From Nageia nagi (lineage: Eukaryota; Pinophyta): a DNA stretch of 64,000 nt. Location of the stretch: assembly GCA_050084985.1 (NCBI GenBank), contig JBITNC010000001.1:43958001-44022000 (forward strand), read 5' to 3'. This document shows, one piece after another, positions 1-11,959 of this stretch. The position numbers and the translations under genes were made by a program. The notes beneath the pieces were generated by a model. The model searched no databases. It was not told the origin of the DNA and saw only the letters and a list, made by a program, of their open reading frames with translations. Within the stretch, counting starts at the first letter, position 1. Every line of letters begins with the position of its first letter.

Positions 1-614
1 TAAAAATTATTAATAAAAATAATTACCTAAAGCTTGCATCCTATAGCGATATTTAACGGATTTTGATCATCTTCATCTATTTTTCCTCTTGTAGCTTATT
101 TCATTTCAATTTCATTCTTCATCCATGACCTTGGACATTCTTGTGGCCAGTTTTCCTCTCTTAGATTTTTAGATAGATTAGATGTACCCATTTGATTTTG
201 TCTGCAAAATAAGGTACATTCTTTTTAAATTTCCTTTTTTTAGTTTGGTATAACTCTCCAATTTTTTTTTAACATGCATAATGCATTATGACAAATCGAT
301 TTATAGATTCCTAAAGGTCACAATATGTAAATTCACAATACCATAATACATACTTATTAGCTAGAAATTAAGCATTTATACAATTTGTAAATCCAAAATG
401 CATGTACATATATAAAAAATAGTTAATACCTTTAAGAGAATACAATGTTCCATTTGTTTCTAAGACCTCCCATTCTAGTTTCTCACTATCTTTGTCTACA
501 TTACACATCTTTGGGATAGAAGGTTCTATTTAGGATAGATACTCACTTGCATAAAAAAATGATTCATGTACAATGTATCCCTCACCCATAGATCCTTCTA
601 GTCATGAATGTTGT

Positions 615-815
615 CTAGAAAATCCCTTCAACATTTTTAAAAATCTCTCCACAAAAAAACATGTTTCTAGCACTCATAACACCTGCCATGTCAATATCAT
701 CTATTAGGTGGATCAATGGGTGCACTTGTATGTACATAAAAGTACATGGTAATTCTTTTTTTAATTTATATATAATTTGAATAATTTCTCTACACCATTG
801 ATCTATTGTAGCCAC
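615..815 (-). pseudogene. DUF4218-like segment of the CACTA transposase
   Basis: The peptide has the pattern of the domain that follows the TNP2 core in plant CACTA proteins: a hydrophobic helix, a PxxFxxxxVH stretch, then LIHLxDxxxxxGxxxxRxMF. It matches 53549-53758 in the second copy almost residue for residue, which supports common descent. It is an exon remnant of the surrounding transposase pseudogene, not a separate gene. Confidence 0.75.
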
Positions 816-3539
816 ATGTATCTCCTTTGAAGATAACTACCTATTCATGAAAATATAATATACTCAAAATATTAGATGTTAAAATGCATAAAATATTAGA
901 AAATAAAAATAAATGCATGTTATATTATTTTTCATATAGCCATACTATAATATGACATACCTTACAAATAATGATAGTAGATCGATTGCATGTCTAAGAT
1001 CAATAGGTAGACCTGCACATCCATGAATTTCAATTGGAAAAATATGCTACAAAAAGTATGAGTGTAAATATAAAAAGTATTTTTATTTCAATACAAAATG
1101 TAAAAAACATAATATGATATCAATACCTTCATGAAGTTATGGTAATCATGAGTCTTGAATCCTATGATTTTACCATTAGCATTGAATGCACTTCTTAGAG
1201 ATGATCTATAATTTTTTGGTGTTCTGACATTTTGAATAAGTTTGTGTAACTTTTCCACTTCATATTTTTCATAATCCATGTTGTTGTAGGTACTTCTTAT
1301 CTTTCATCTTGATAGTAAGTTATCCATAAAGATCTCATTTTCTAAACATCTTTTAAGTCATTTCTCATGGCATCAATATTTGCTTCTTTGCTTGTTGTAT
1401 ACCGATACAAAGAAGTTGCAACATTATTGACAATGTGCATAGGATCCATTAAATGTGTCACTAAAAAACTCCTCCCAATATTCTAGTGTATAAAATATTG
1501 ATAATTTGTTCATGCCTGAAAACATGTAACCAATTCATAATAAACATTATATATTTTCAAAATAATAAATATATTAAAATATATTATATTGTATAATATT
1601 TCACCTGGTGGTAAATCATTTTATTTAAGAATAATCTCATCATTTGACCTTAAAGCAATACCTTCATCATGGGGTCTTTTTCTAACATTTTCCACATATT
1701 ACTAGTACTTTATGAACCAACTCATAGAAGTTTCATAAACAGGAATATGAGTTTTATGTACTCAATCATAGGCTCCTTTTTTTTAAGTATGATCCATTGG
1801 CAAATATTTCCTATATCAATATATTCCATCTTATGCATCTGAATTGAAAATCTTGATAAAATATTTTTCGCATACTATCGATGAGCATGATAACCTTTTG
1901 TATGAATACCTATGATACATTTTTTTAGAGAATGCATATAATTCATATGGTTATAAAAAATCAAATATTCACATGTATATATACATACCTACACAGACAA
2001 AAAGCCCTTGATAATCATGTATAGTCCAACATAGTATGCCATAACATTTTAATGACCTCTAATTGATAGGTCTATTTATATCATACATTTGAATTCCTTT
2101 CCACAAGAGTTGCAACTTGTCAATTACTGGTTTAAGGTAGACATCCATGTGTTTAACTTGTTTCCTTCCAAAGACTATAAAAACAAACAATAAATGCTCT
2201 TTTCTTATAAACATCCATCAAAGGCATGTTATAATTGATTATAACAATAGGCAAACATGAATAAGTGGATTTTTATTCGAAAATGGATTGACACCATCCA
2301 TTGTTAAATCCAATCTACACTCTTAGGTTTATATTTAAGTTTCTTAGGCCACTTCTTTCTATATTTCATTTATTTACTATCTGTATGTATATGTAATATA
2401 ACTTATTCACTCCTATTTATTGCATGCCAGTCCATTAACTCTGCAAGTGACTTATACTAGAATATTCACACCAACCCTTTGAAGGATTGGTATTATGTGA
2501 ACAACCTTATGTGGAGTGTTTTTTCCTTATATCTTGATTCTTTACACTTTGGAAATTTAGTCTTTGTATCATATTCTTCTCCTCTATACAATACATAATC
2601 ATTAATGCATGCATTGTATGAATTATTCTGACCCCTACATCCTTCATAATGTCACATGCTTTTTTGCACAAATTTGGGTTGACATTATCACTTGGGAATA
2701 ACTTTTCTTTTAGTGACCTATAATACCAATGAAAAATAATCTTATGTACTTAATTTCATTTAACTTAAAATATTAAAAAATAAAATAAAATTCATACCTC
2801 ATAAGAGAAGTGAAACTTGTATTTGACCATCCATGTTTGGCTTTTATGTTCATTAAAAGTAGGATCATCGATAATACAATTCTATTTCTTCCTTAATATA
2901 ATTTAGTTTTGAAAGAAACTATACATGCTATCCCTTTTAGATCATCATTTCTTTCTTCACCATCTCTTTCATCATAAACAACATGAACATAGAGGAACTC
3001 AAGTAAATAATTTATTTTTCATCTCATCATCATCATCATGACCAATATTATCCTCTCTTAATTCATCATCATCATTTCTTGAATTCCACATAGGTATTTG
3101 AATAGGAGCTATTGAATTTAGTTTAGAAATAAACTTTGCATATTATTCAGGGGTCCATGCTTTTTTAGTATCTTCTTATCTCTCCTACTTACATTATTTC
3201 AATGCAATGTTGGTGTAACAGTTATCATTCTTGAGTACTCACATTGATTATTTGTTACCTATTAAATCAATTATTACAAGCCATTAATTTAAAATTAAAA
3301 AAATAAGTGTAACAAGTGCAAAGTAATTTGATACATCCATTGATACACATGATCAATCCATACATATAATTTGATACATCAATATATATAACAAATTGAT
3401 ACATCCAAATATACACATGATCCATAAATACAAATTGATACATCTATTTATACACATAAATAATATATTAATTTTTATTTTTATTTTTAGGTTTTGGTAT
3501 TGGATTGAATTATTACATTTTAATCACCTCCTAACTCTA

Positions 3540-4090
3540 AACTTCGTGCCTTACAGCTTGGAGTAGGTCTCCTGTAATGGTAGTGAACTAGTAGCTCATC
3601 ACCAACATTAACAATTTTAATAGGAACAACAACTATATAATTACTCATTTGTCTACCCATGAATTTTTCTTTATCATTAGTATGTTGGTGAAATTACAAT
3701 TTGGTGCCCATTCTTTGCCTACAAAACTATTTATGTATCCAGCTATGTTTCCTTGTATTTTTGGTTGACCATCAATGTATAAGAGTTTTAAATGTTTCAA
3801 ACATGGAATGTTGGAGGCATTTGCATATAATCCATATGTGGACATACTATACATATATGAAACTAATAATTTTTAGTTCTCTATTATGTAAACTAGCCCA
3901 TAAAATGGCATTAATGGCTTTATCTCAGAACTTGAAGTAACAATCATAGTCCTATGTATAAATTAAACCATATCCACAACACTTTATAGATGGTTTGATC
4001 ATGTATTGATGAACATAATAAGGAAAGATATCATAAGCCTTTGGAAAAGGAATTTTAGCTAGCCATCACTGTATGCCTCATGATCATATG
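3540..4090 (-). pseudogene. SET-domain-like segment inside the CACTA transposase gene
   Basis: On the minus strand the translation contains IDGQ, then GNIAGYINS, APNCNF and, after one frameshift, IPIKIVNVGDELLVHYHYR. This follows the order and spacing of the C-terminal half of a SET domain: (I)D...GNxxRFINHSC, PNC, and a GEELxxDY motif. SET domains are protein-lysine methyltransferases. Here the usual NHSC is NSFV and the DY is HY, so catalytic competence is doubtful even before decay. The same segment occurs at 50230-50870 in the other copy, so it was part of the family rather than a later insertion. The assignment is from motif pattern only. Confidence 0.6.
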
Positions 4091-4539
4091 TATGTTATAT
4101 TTAAATTGTAGCTTTTTTAGTATGTGCATCAAATCCAAATCATGAACATCCTCATCTAGTAGATCAAATGGCTCCTCATGTGCATTAGAAAATGCAACCA
4201 TGCTAATTGATGAAGCTACTTTTGAAATCTTATTCTTGTAGGACCTACATATTATTTTGGCTTCATATGTTTGATCTACATATTGATTTTATTTAGTTTC
4301 ATTTTATATAATTCAATATATAAGAATACAAAACTCAATTCAAATTTTTATCCTAATTAATTACCTCATGGGCATCATCATCTTCTAATGACTCATTGAT
4401 CATATGCACTTTTTTTCTTACAACATTAGCAATAAATAAAATAAAAATATTATAAATAATATCATGAAAGTGAGAATTTAAATGATCTTACATTTCTACA
4501 TCATACATAATAACATTTAGCTTACCTTGTCTTCATCTA

Positions 4540-4805
4540 ATGAAACATCATTCCTCCTATAGGACCTATAGGAAATATCTTAGGCTTGAATTGGATGACA
4601 CATCACTCCTCAACCTCCTAATAATTGGTATAGGTAAATTTTTTGAATCTGATGACACATCACTCCTCGATCTCCTAGTAATTGGTACAATCAACTCATC
4701 TAAATTAGATGACACATCACTCCTAACAACTCTTTGATGCTAAGGTAGTGGCATTTAAATATCTGAATCTAATGATACATCACTCCTCCCATGCCTTGGT
4801 GGCAT
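4540..4805 (-). repeat. ~60-bp tandem repeat coding for SDVSSD-like units
   Basis: At least four copies of a unit containing ACACATCACTCCT (minus: AGGAGTGATGTG) lie at roughly 60-bp spacing at the predicted N-terminus of the transposase gene. Each encodes RSDVSS followed by an acidic or Leu-rich stretch. The second CACTA copy has the same arrangement at 49601-49880. Confidence 0.7.
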
Positions 4806-5515
4806 GACATAAGCCAAGCACTAACCTTTTTATAACTTAAAGAAAAAAAGATATTAGTACAAAAATAGTAATAATCAATAAATATTTCAATCTTAGCCAA
4901 CTCAAAAATATACAAGCAAAATTTTTACTTTTAGAATTAGAATTTATCAAAAAGTAAATTTTTTCAACTACAAATATAAAATGATTCTATGCAATAAAGG
5001 ACACATCATTAATCATATACAACATGGGCCCAATTTCCCATCTAAAGTTAGAGGTGATAGTGGAAATATTTGAAAAGTCATGCTAGTTGGGCCTACCCCT
5101 TAATGATCATCAAACTTAGGCTTATAACTATGAATTGGGATGTTAGGATACCATTTCCAATCATTTTTTGATGGTTTTTAAATAAAATATTCATCTTTTA
5201 TTGTAATTCATGAAGAGGGAAATGTTATTTTATATCCTTAAAAGGTACCTTATTTATGTTGGTAAGTTTTAAATTGATATAAATTTTATCCTAATGAATA
5301 CATTCCTTGGCTTATCAATAAATGAGGTTAGAGAGAAAGTGAATTCTTTTTTTGAAGAACTTTTAATTTTTATGTATGCATGAAATATCTCCTAAAGGTT
5401 AGCCCTAAATTATTATCATGAGGGATAAATACTAGATGCAATATTGGTTTATGAAAAAACCTTTTCCAAGGTGATTATAATCATACCACTTAAGCCAAGG
5501 TTTGATATATTATAA

Positions 5516-5960
5516 CCATCCTAACCCTAACCTGTACTAACCCACTAACCCTAACCCTAACTAACATAATTACCCTAGCTACTAAACCTAACCCTATTCC
5601 TAACACTAATGCTAACCATAACTCTAACCATAACCCTAACCTTAACTACTAAGTACCCTAACTACTAACCCTAACCTTGATAGTAACCCTAACCCTAATG
5701 CTAACCACTAAGTACCCTAAATATTTACCCTAACCATTAACATAACCATAACCACTAACCCTAACCCTAACCTTAACCATTAACCCTAACCCTAACACTA
5801 ACCCTAATCCTAACCACTAACCCTAACCCTAACCCTAGCCATTAACCTTAATCCTAACCCTAACCATTAAGTACCTTAATTACTAACCCTAACTCTAACT
5901 AACCCTAACCCAATTCCTAATTGCTAGTCCAAACCCTAATCGCTGACCCAAATGATAATA
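5516..5960 (-). repeat. Telomere-like CCCTAA/TTAGGG degenerate array
   Basis: About 440 bp are dominated by ACCCTAA hexamers, interspersed with ACTAACC, CCATAACC and similar variants. TTAGGG lies on the strand that codes the transposase. The array sits between the divergent transposase and accessory genes, as does the array at 48541-49330 in the other copy. The core is mostly a 6-bp unit, not the heptamer TTTAGGG common in plants. It is internal to a transposon, so it is not a chromosome end. Confidence 0.85.
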
Positions 5961-7560
5961 ATTTTAACAATTCAAAATAATTTTTTTAACTTAAAATTTT
6001 AAACAAGATTTTTTTTTTGAAATAGGCATTTTTGGATGCAAATTTAGATGCAAAAGAGACATAATTTTGCATACCTTTTTGCATCAAATAACACTAAAAT
6101 TCAAAAAATAAAAAGTAGGGCACTTGTCACTTTCCTTAGATTCATTTGTTTGTTAGAGGGGATACAAATTTGAGTTTCCAATGGGAGAGGGTCAAGTGAG
6201 TGGTCTTTTATCTCATTTCACTTGAATCTAACTTAATTTATACCTCATTTCACTTGATTTTAACCTATTTTTTAAATGTTTTGGCAGGTTTACTCATAGG
6301 GTTTTGCATTTTATGGGAGGAGAAAGGGTTTCTTTCAAATTGCTCTTTATTATTCCTAATTCTCACAAGGTATGTAAGTTTTTATTTGCATGTTTCAATT
6401 CCCCATGAATTTACACTACAAATGCTAGTTTTTTTTGAATTCTCTATGAATTTTGATTGTAAATTATCAATAATGCATGCTAAAATTGAAAGTTAATTTC
6501 ATATGCTAAAGTTTTTCAAATTCCCCATGAATTTTTAGTTGAATTTATCAACAAAGCACCATGAAATCAGAAACTAAACCTATTCCTTCTTAACAATGCA
6601 TAAACAAAATCAAAATTAAATCCATTCCTTCTCATAAATGCACCATAAAATTGTAAATGCACTAAGAAACTGAAACAAATTCTTTACATTGCACCACAAA
6701 ATTAAATGCAAACAAAAATAGGGACATACATATGAAATTCTTAACTCTGGAACTCTTTCTTATTCTCCAAAAACTTGTTTTTTGCTACCAAAATTTGAAA
6801 CTCTTCTTATGATCCAAAAAATTGCTTCATATACTAAATTATATAAAATAAAATTTAGTAAATTTGGACATTAATTTAGTAAATTAAATATAATTTACTA
6901 AATTTAATATAATTTTTTATATAGTAAATTTAGTAAATGATGTCATTATAATGCTGCTATTGTCATATTTCTTGTATGATTTTTATACCTTTGCATTTAT
7001 TTACCTAATTTTAATGCCAAAAGCTCCTTTATTGTTTTCACAAAAGATTGCATGTTATAGTTAAATACCCTATGCATGTTATATTTAAATAGGTCGTAAT
7101 TTAACTATTTGGGATAAAAGGTCTCATAATATCTAGCCAATACCTTATACCATCAAAGTAGCTCGATATTTATCTTATCCTTTCACAACACTAGTAAGCA
7201 TAGGAATACATAATTAGATTTAGCACTAATAGCCTAACATGATCCCTTGTATATCCCAACATACACCTAAAGGATAATTGGGCTAACATCATAGTTGCAT
7301 GCATATCAATAATTAGGCTAATTAACATCATAGTTGGTAATGTATTTTGATGTTATTTAGTAAATTATGTTATCTCTAATTTTGATGAGAATAGGAAATA
7401 TCAAAATTTGAAGAGAATAGGAAATATCAAAATATCATCTTTCTACTTACTTTCTTGAACATTAAAATGCTTATCTTTAATAACTAGTGATACTTCAACC
7501 AACAATCCTACAAAATAAAAATACGCAAAAGTGTTGTCCTTTATCTTATGGTTGATATAG
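5961..7560. other. CACTA central region, no gene recognised
   Basis: This AT-rich sequence lies between the telomere-like array and the accessory gene. The part at 5980-6900 aligns in inverse orientation with about 47600-48540 of the other CACTA copy, including TTTGCATC-type motifs and a TTTAGTAAATT-rich block near 6840-6940. No convincing coding sequence is seen. Beyond about 7000 I could not align it clearly. Confidence 0.5.
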
Positions 7561-7974
7561 TGAAAATGAAGTGTATTTTAAAATTTGAAGTATTGAATAG
7601 TATTGTTGATTTCTATTATAGTTAGATAAGGGTTTTGAAGGAATCCTTGAACTTTTTACAATTAATTTTTAGGATTTTACCATAATAGATCATAGTTGGA
7701 ACAAAAACCTCCTAGTCGAAAAATATAATAAGTGAATTTCATTGTTAGAGTACCTTTATAATGTCATTGTTTTTGTTAGAAGTTACATTAATCATGGAAT
7801 CTATATATCTATTACAATTTATTGGAATGTTTTCTATGTGATATGCATTGAAATGATCAGAAGCATCTTGACCATATATTTTTAGGGTATTAATTTCTCA
7901 TCTTTTGGTATTTTATACTTCATTAGTTTGATAAATTATAGTAGAATTCAACTTGTTATGTTCTTTAAAATATT

Positions 7975-8110
7975 TATATTGGGATTATGTTCAAAGAGTA
8001 AGAACATTAATGAAGGATAGTGGAATCAAGAAGACAACTAGATGTAGTTGGATTGAAGTTGACAAAAGGGTACATGTTTTTTATATACGAGATGAAGTTA
8101 GATTGTTTAA
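7975..8110 (+). pseudogene. PPR E/E+ domain fragment, copy 1
   Basis: The translation reads RVRTLMKDSGIKKTTRCSW followed by IEVDKRVHVFYIRDEV. This is the E/E+ region found just upstream of the DYW domain in PLS-class pentatricopeptide repeat proteins, which are organellar RNA-editing factors. Only this segment is present; no PPR motifs or DYW end follow. It lies inside the inverted CACTA element, in a stretch with no visible counterpart in the other copy. Confidence 0.75.
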
Positions 8111-8249
8111 TTAAGTTAACTAAAGTATTCTTGTTTTAAACTAAATTATTTGTAGGAAAAGGGGAATTTATGGCAACAATACTTTTTTATTAGAGCCTAT
8201 AAATAAGGTGCATGTGTTATGTTCTTCTTTCAAATATTTATGTTAAAGT

Positions 8250-8400
8250 GGGCACCTAGGATGATGTTCAATGAGTAAGAAAATTGATGAAGGATAGTGG
8301 AATCAAGAAGACACCTAGATGTAGTTGGATTGAATTTGAAAAAAGGGTACATGTTTTTCTTATATGAGATGGTGTTGGATTGTTCAAAGTTAAGTACAAG
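8250..8400 (+). pseudogene. PPR E/E+ domain fragment, copy 2
   Basis: This is a near-duplicate of the fragment 270 bp upstream: KLMKDSGIKKTPRCSW, then IEFEKRVHVFLI and a stop. Its upstream flank (about 8160-8250, with GTTCTTCTTTCAAATATT) also matches the flank of the PPR fragment at 36300, so the repeat unit is longer than the coding part. It is non-functional. Confidence 0.75.
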
Positions 8401-8604
8401 TTATTCTTTTTTCAACTAAACTATTTGTAATAATATGGGATAAATTTGTGGTAATAATCCTTTGTGTTTATTTTTGTAGGAATATGGGATAAAAGATATT
8501 CTTTTTTTAACTAAACTATTTGTAAGAATGCAAATTCATAGATATGTGTATTTCATTATATAATATTAACATCTCCACTAAACTTTTGTTTATTTTCTTT
8601 TAGT

Positions 8605-11093
8605 GATCATCATTGACAACATATGGGGTGTAGAAAGAAGGGTGAAAAAAATAAAGATAAGTCAAGAAAGAAATTTAAAAAAAAAATGATGCAAAAAAAG
8701 AGACATATGAACTTGCAATAATTAAAAAAAAACACTTGTAAGTATCTATATGTACTAGCTTTGATATAACCCCTTATATATCAAAAAACATCGAGAGATA
8801 TCCAAAGCAAAGAATTTTATATCTCTAAGCATTTTATCATTATTTTATATGCTTGTAGAAGAGATATTTTGTTGAAAGAAATGGATGCCCAACATATATT
8901 TTAAATTTTTGTATTAATCAGATACATTAGCATAAGGTAGTTTAAAATATATTTAATTGTAATCTAAAATATATTTAATTTGTAATCTAAATTTTAAAGT
9001 TGAATATTTTTATATCAAAATTATTTATAGCAAAAATATGTAATTTAAAATAATCTAAAATATATTTAAACTATAACCTGTAACCTAAAATATATTTAAT
9101 CTATAATCTAAAATTATTTACAATGAAATTTTACAAAGAAATTGTCATCTTTAATCTAAAATTTTATACCAATATTTTTTTTTAAATTTAGCACACTAAT
9201 AAAGACAATAAATATAATAGCAGAGAGCAAGATCTTACATGGCCAATTAACTCTTCTTCTCTTTAGTATTTGCTCTTGTTCCTTTCAAGTTAGCTCTTCC
9301 TATATCATAAAATGAATTTGCATAAATATTTTATATTTTTTCATAAATTTATACATTTTTTTGAAATGATGTGTAGGTTTATATTTAATTAGGCTTTATA
9401 ATCTTATTTTTTATTTTCTTATGTTGGCTTTGTAATTTGAGTTTTTTATTTTCTTGCAAATTGTTTAATAGATAGAATCACATGCAACATTTTGCTCCCC
9501 ACTATACTCTCCATGAGTATAGCCAAGATGAGTTGATTTCGATGATTGGGGATGATGAGGCTAGAGGAACAGGTGGTGTTACTACACTATAGAGACATGG
9601 TGTCACTCCTTTAGGTAATTTAATTTATTAATAAGTAATAAAAAAATATTCTAATTTATATTTTGAAGAATATTTATTATGTGATCCATGTAATATATGT
9701 ATGTGTGGAGTCAGTGAATTAATAATCTATGTTGATGATGACTCAAGGCTCTAGAAATCTTCAAATTTATGTGAGGTCAAATGGAGAGGTCCTAAAAGAT
9801 GACAATGGTAATAGTTTATGTTTGAAAAATATAAATTTACATATTGATTAGAAGTATATTGATTTACTAATATGATTTAAACTATTTTTTAGGTTCACTA
9901 CTTTACAAATATCTCAAGAATGTTGCAATAATAGAATTTGCAGAAACCCTTAACAAGCCATGGAAGAAATAAGATGATTTTGGTATGTTTTTTTTTTTTT
10001 TCATTTTTTGCATCATTTTTTTTATGTATGTTTCAATTTCATTCATTTAATATTTCAAGAGACTAAAATTATTTTTCATAATTTGTATTTTTGTAACAAA
10101 AAAGAGAATAATAGCAAAACTTAAAACATGAATTTGGTGAAGGGTGGAGCGAGAAGAAAGCACTTCAATAGGAAGACTTGAATATGAAAAGGTAGAGATC
10201 ATGTCAGATGAAAAGTGATGAAACTTCCCCTTGACCAAAGAAACTTAGCATAAAAATTAGTTGACATCCATAAGTAGGTATGGAATATTATCATTGATAT
10301 TTAATATTTGAACCTGATTAATTGATTTTTTAACATAATACTAATTAATTATTTCTTAAAAAGGTGTAAGATGCTACTAAAGAAAGTAGCCAAGGTGGAT
10401 AAATGGAAAGAGGAAGGATTAGAGATGCTATAAAAAAAAGTAGTGAAGCATAGACTTACCAAATTAGGACACAATTTTATGCATCTGGTGAGAAATGGAG
10501 GGGAAAAGTATGTGGATATCTGATTTTTAAGTATATTTACTACATATTGTGATTTTTAATGATATATAATTTTTGAAAATGAATAGATAAATGGTTTTTA
10601 ATATAGCACTAATTAATTTTTTTTATAGTTGAGAGATTTCAATCAGTTTCTTGATGGTAATGAACACCAATATGACATCACATATGGTTACCATGCCTTG
10701 AGGGACAGGCTAACTACTGGTGTAAGTAATTTTAATTAATAAAGGCATATCATGTATTTCTTATAGGTGATGCATGTGTTTTGTAAGTGTGATTTTAAAT
10801 ACATTAATATTTATTTTATTATTATTTATAAGTGGGTATTGCATCACAGGGGGAAACATCATAGGAGGTGCATTGCACGGCCAAGGTGCATTGCAAGAGG
10901 ATCTACAATGGAGGAGGGTGATTCATCATCTACTCGGGACATGAGATTCAAGGATTTTTTTAATGATGAATCGACACTTCCTAGCAAGGTAGGGCATAGT
11001 CATCATAGTGGCTCAGGTAATGAGTCAGGTGGTGATCAATTAGGTCATGCTAGTGAGTCTAGACCTAGCAAGGAGGTTAATATTGAGAACTAA
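8605..11093 (+). pseudogene. CACTA accessory gene, divergent from transposase, decayed
   Basis: About eight exon-like blocks can be followed by comparison with 44750-46602 of the other copy: a Lys-rich start (8610-8735), a block with EYSQDELISMIGDDEA-like sequence (9470-9612), MTQGSRNLQIYVRSNGE (9735-9810), 9893-9982, KLKHEFGEGWSEKK (10095-10260), 10364-10512, LRDFNQFLDGNEHQYDITYG (10627-10722) and a last exon ending with a Ser/Gly-rich tail at 11093. Plausible GT...AG introns separate them. CACTA elements often carry a second gene for a DNA-binding protein (TNPA in En/Spm); position and context suggest that role, but I do not recognise the family. Internal stops are present. Confidence 0.6.
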
Positions 11094-11640
11094 TGGTACT
11101 ATCATATTGTACTCATGATGCAAATAGTACCATTATATAATTTTTGATATATTGTATGATGTGGATGTATTAACACACATGTGTATATCATTTTAGCATA
11201 TTTTTATGGATAGATGCATATCATTTAGGCATATTTAGACATCTATATGTTTATTATTTCAACATATTTTGATGTGGATGTTATCATTATTTTGTCAACC
11301 CATATTTTGTCATATGTATTTGAGAATAATTTAGCCCATTTTGGTCATATTTTTACATATTATAGGCATATTATTTTGGCATATGATTGGCAAATTATTT
11401 TAACATATGATTAGCATATTATTTAAGCTTATGATTGGCATATGATTCATGTATTATTTTGGTATACAATATGTGTATTATTTTGGTGTACAATTGATGT
11501 ATTATTTCAGTGTATGATTGGCATATTATTTTGATATACGATTGGTGTATTAATGGAAATGTAAAAAATATATTAAATATTAAATATTATTATATTTTTA
11601 ATAATTTTTAAATAAAATTTATGTAATTTTAGACTAAAAA
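11094..11640. other. Non-coding 3' flank of accessory gene, ATTATTTTGGCATA-rich
   Basis: This is a loosely repetitive AT-rich stretch in which short phrases such as TATTATTTTGGTATACAAT and GATTGGCATATTATTTT recur about ten times between 11340 and 11560. The matching region in the other copy (44340-44700) is similar. No coding sequence is seen. Confidence 0.55.
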
Positions 11641-11649
11641 AATGGTGTA

Positions 11650-11911
11650 ACACCAGGTACAGAGGGGGTAAAATGCTTAAAAATTGATGCAAAAAGGACC
11701 TCTTTAGATGCAATTTTTAATGCAAAAATTGACACATTCTGATGCAAAGTAAAGATGAAAAAGTGGCATAAAAGAAGAAAATATCTAACATAGAAACCAA
11801 ACCAAAAATGATGTAAAAAAATTGCAACTTTACTTTGTAAAAATGAGAAAAAAAAAAATACAAAGGGATCCGATGCAAAAAAGGATGCAAATCAGGGTAC
11901 ATTTACTAGTG
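11650..11911 (-). repeat. Subterminal repeats and terminus of inverted CACTA element
   Basis: GATGCAAA motifs recur in both spacings and orientations up to the terminus at 11911. In En/Spm-type elements, subterminal motifs are the binding sites of an element-encoded protein. The minus-strand terminus starts CACTAG; the next bases differ from the CACTACTACC of the second copy. Confidence 0.65.
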
Positions 11912-11959
11912 TTTAAAGCATAAAATTGATTCATCTTGTGATATTATTTAAAATATTTA

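Larger units (their letters stand above)
1..4805 (-). pseudogene. TNP2-type CACTA transposase gene, decayed, 3' end outside window
   Basis: CACTA transposases cut and reinsert the element in the nucleus. Reading from 4805 down, an ATG opens repeated SDVSSD-like units (4805-4540), then the SET-like segment (about 4090-3540), acidic sequence near 3100-3000, the TNP2 core (about 2400-1085, ending in a fragment with FKTHDYHNFMKVL) and a DUF4218-type segment at 815-615 with HPLIHLIDDIDMAGV. The DUF4216-type C-terminus seen in the other copy would lie before position 1. In-frame stops and frameshifts occur throughout, so it is not translatable. The start was chosen because the ATG aligns with the ATG at 49601 in the second copy. 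Introns are likely but not resolved. Confidence 0.75.
1..11911 (-). mobile_element. CACTA (En/Spm-type) DNA transposon, inverted copy, cut by window start
   Basis: This DNA transposon reads on the minus strand. Its 5' end is at 11911, where the minus strand starts CACTAGTAAATG and runs into GATGCA-rich subterminal sequence. It matches the complete element at 43937-55810 along most of its length: transposase pieces, telomere-like array, accessory gene and subterminal repeats occur in the same order. Window position 1 corresponds to about 54390 of that copy, so roughly 1.4 kb of the 3' end lies outside. It is about 1.4 kb longer than the matching part of the other copy, at least partly because of PPR-like sequence near 7.6-8.5 kb. 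Its terminal sequence beyond CACTA differs from the other copy, and no target duplication can be checked. Many stops suggest an old, inactive copy. Confidence 0.8.

Noticed and set aside
10767-11093. Taking the ATG at 10767 as the start of a 108-residue gene
   Set aside because: The first 25 or so codons lie in a probable intron ending CACAG at about 10850; comparison with the second copy shows only the part after that is exon.
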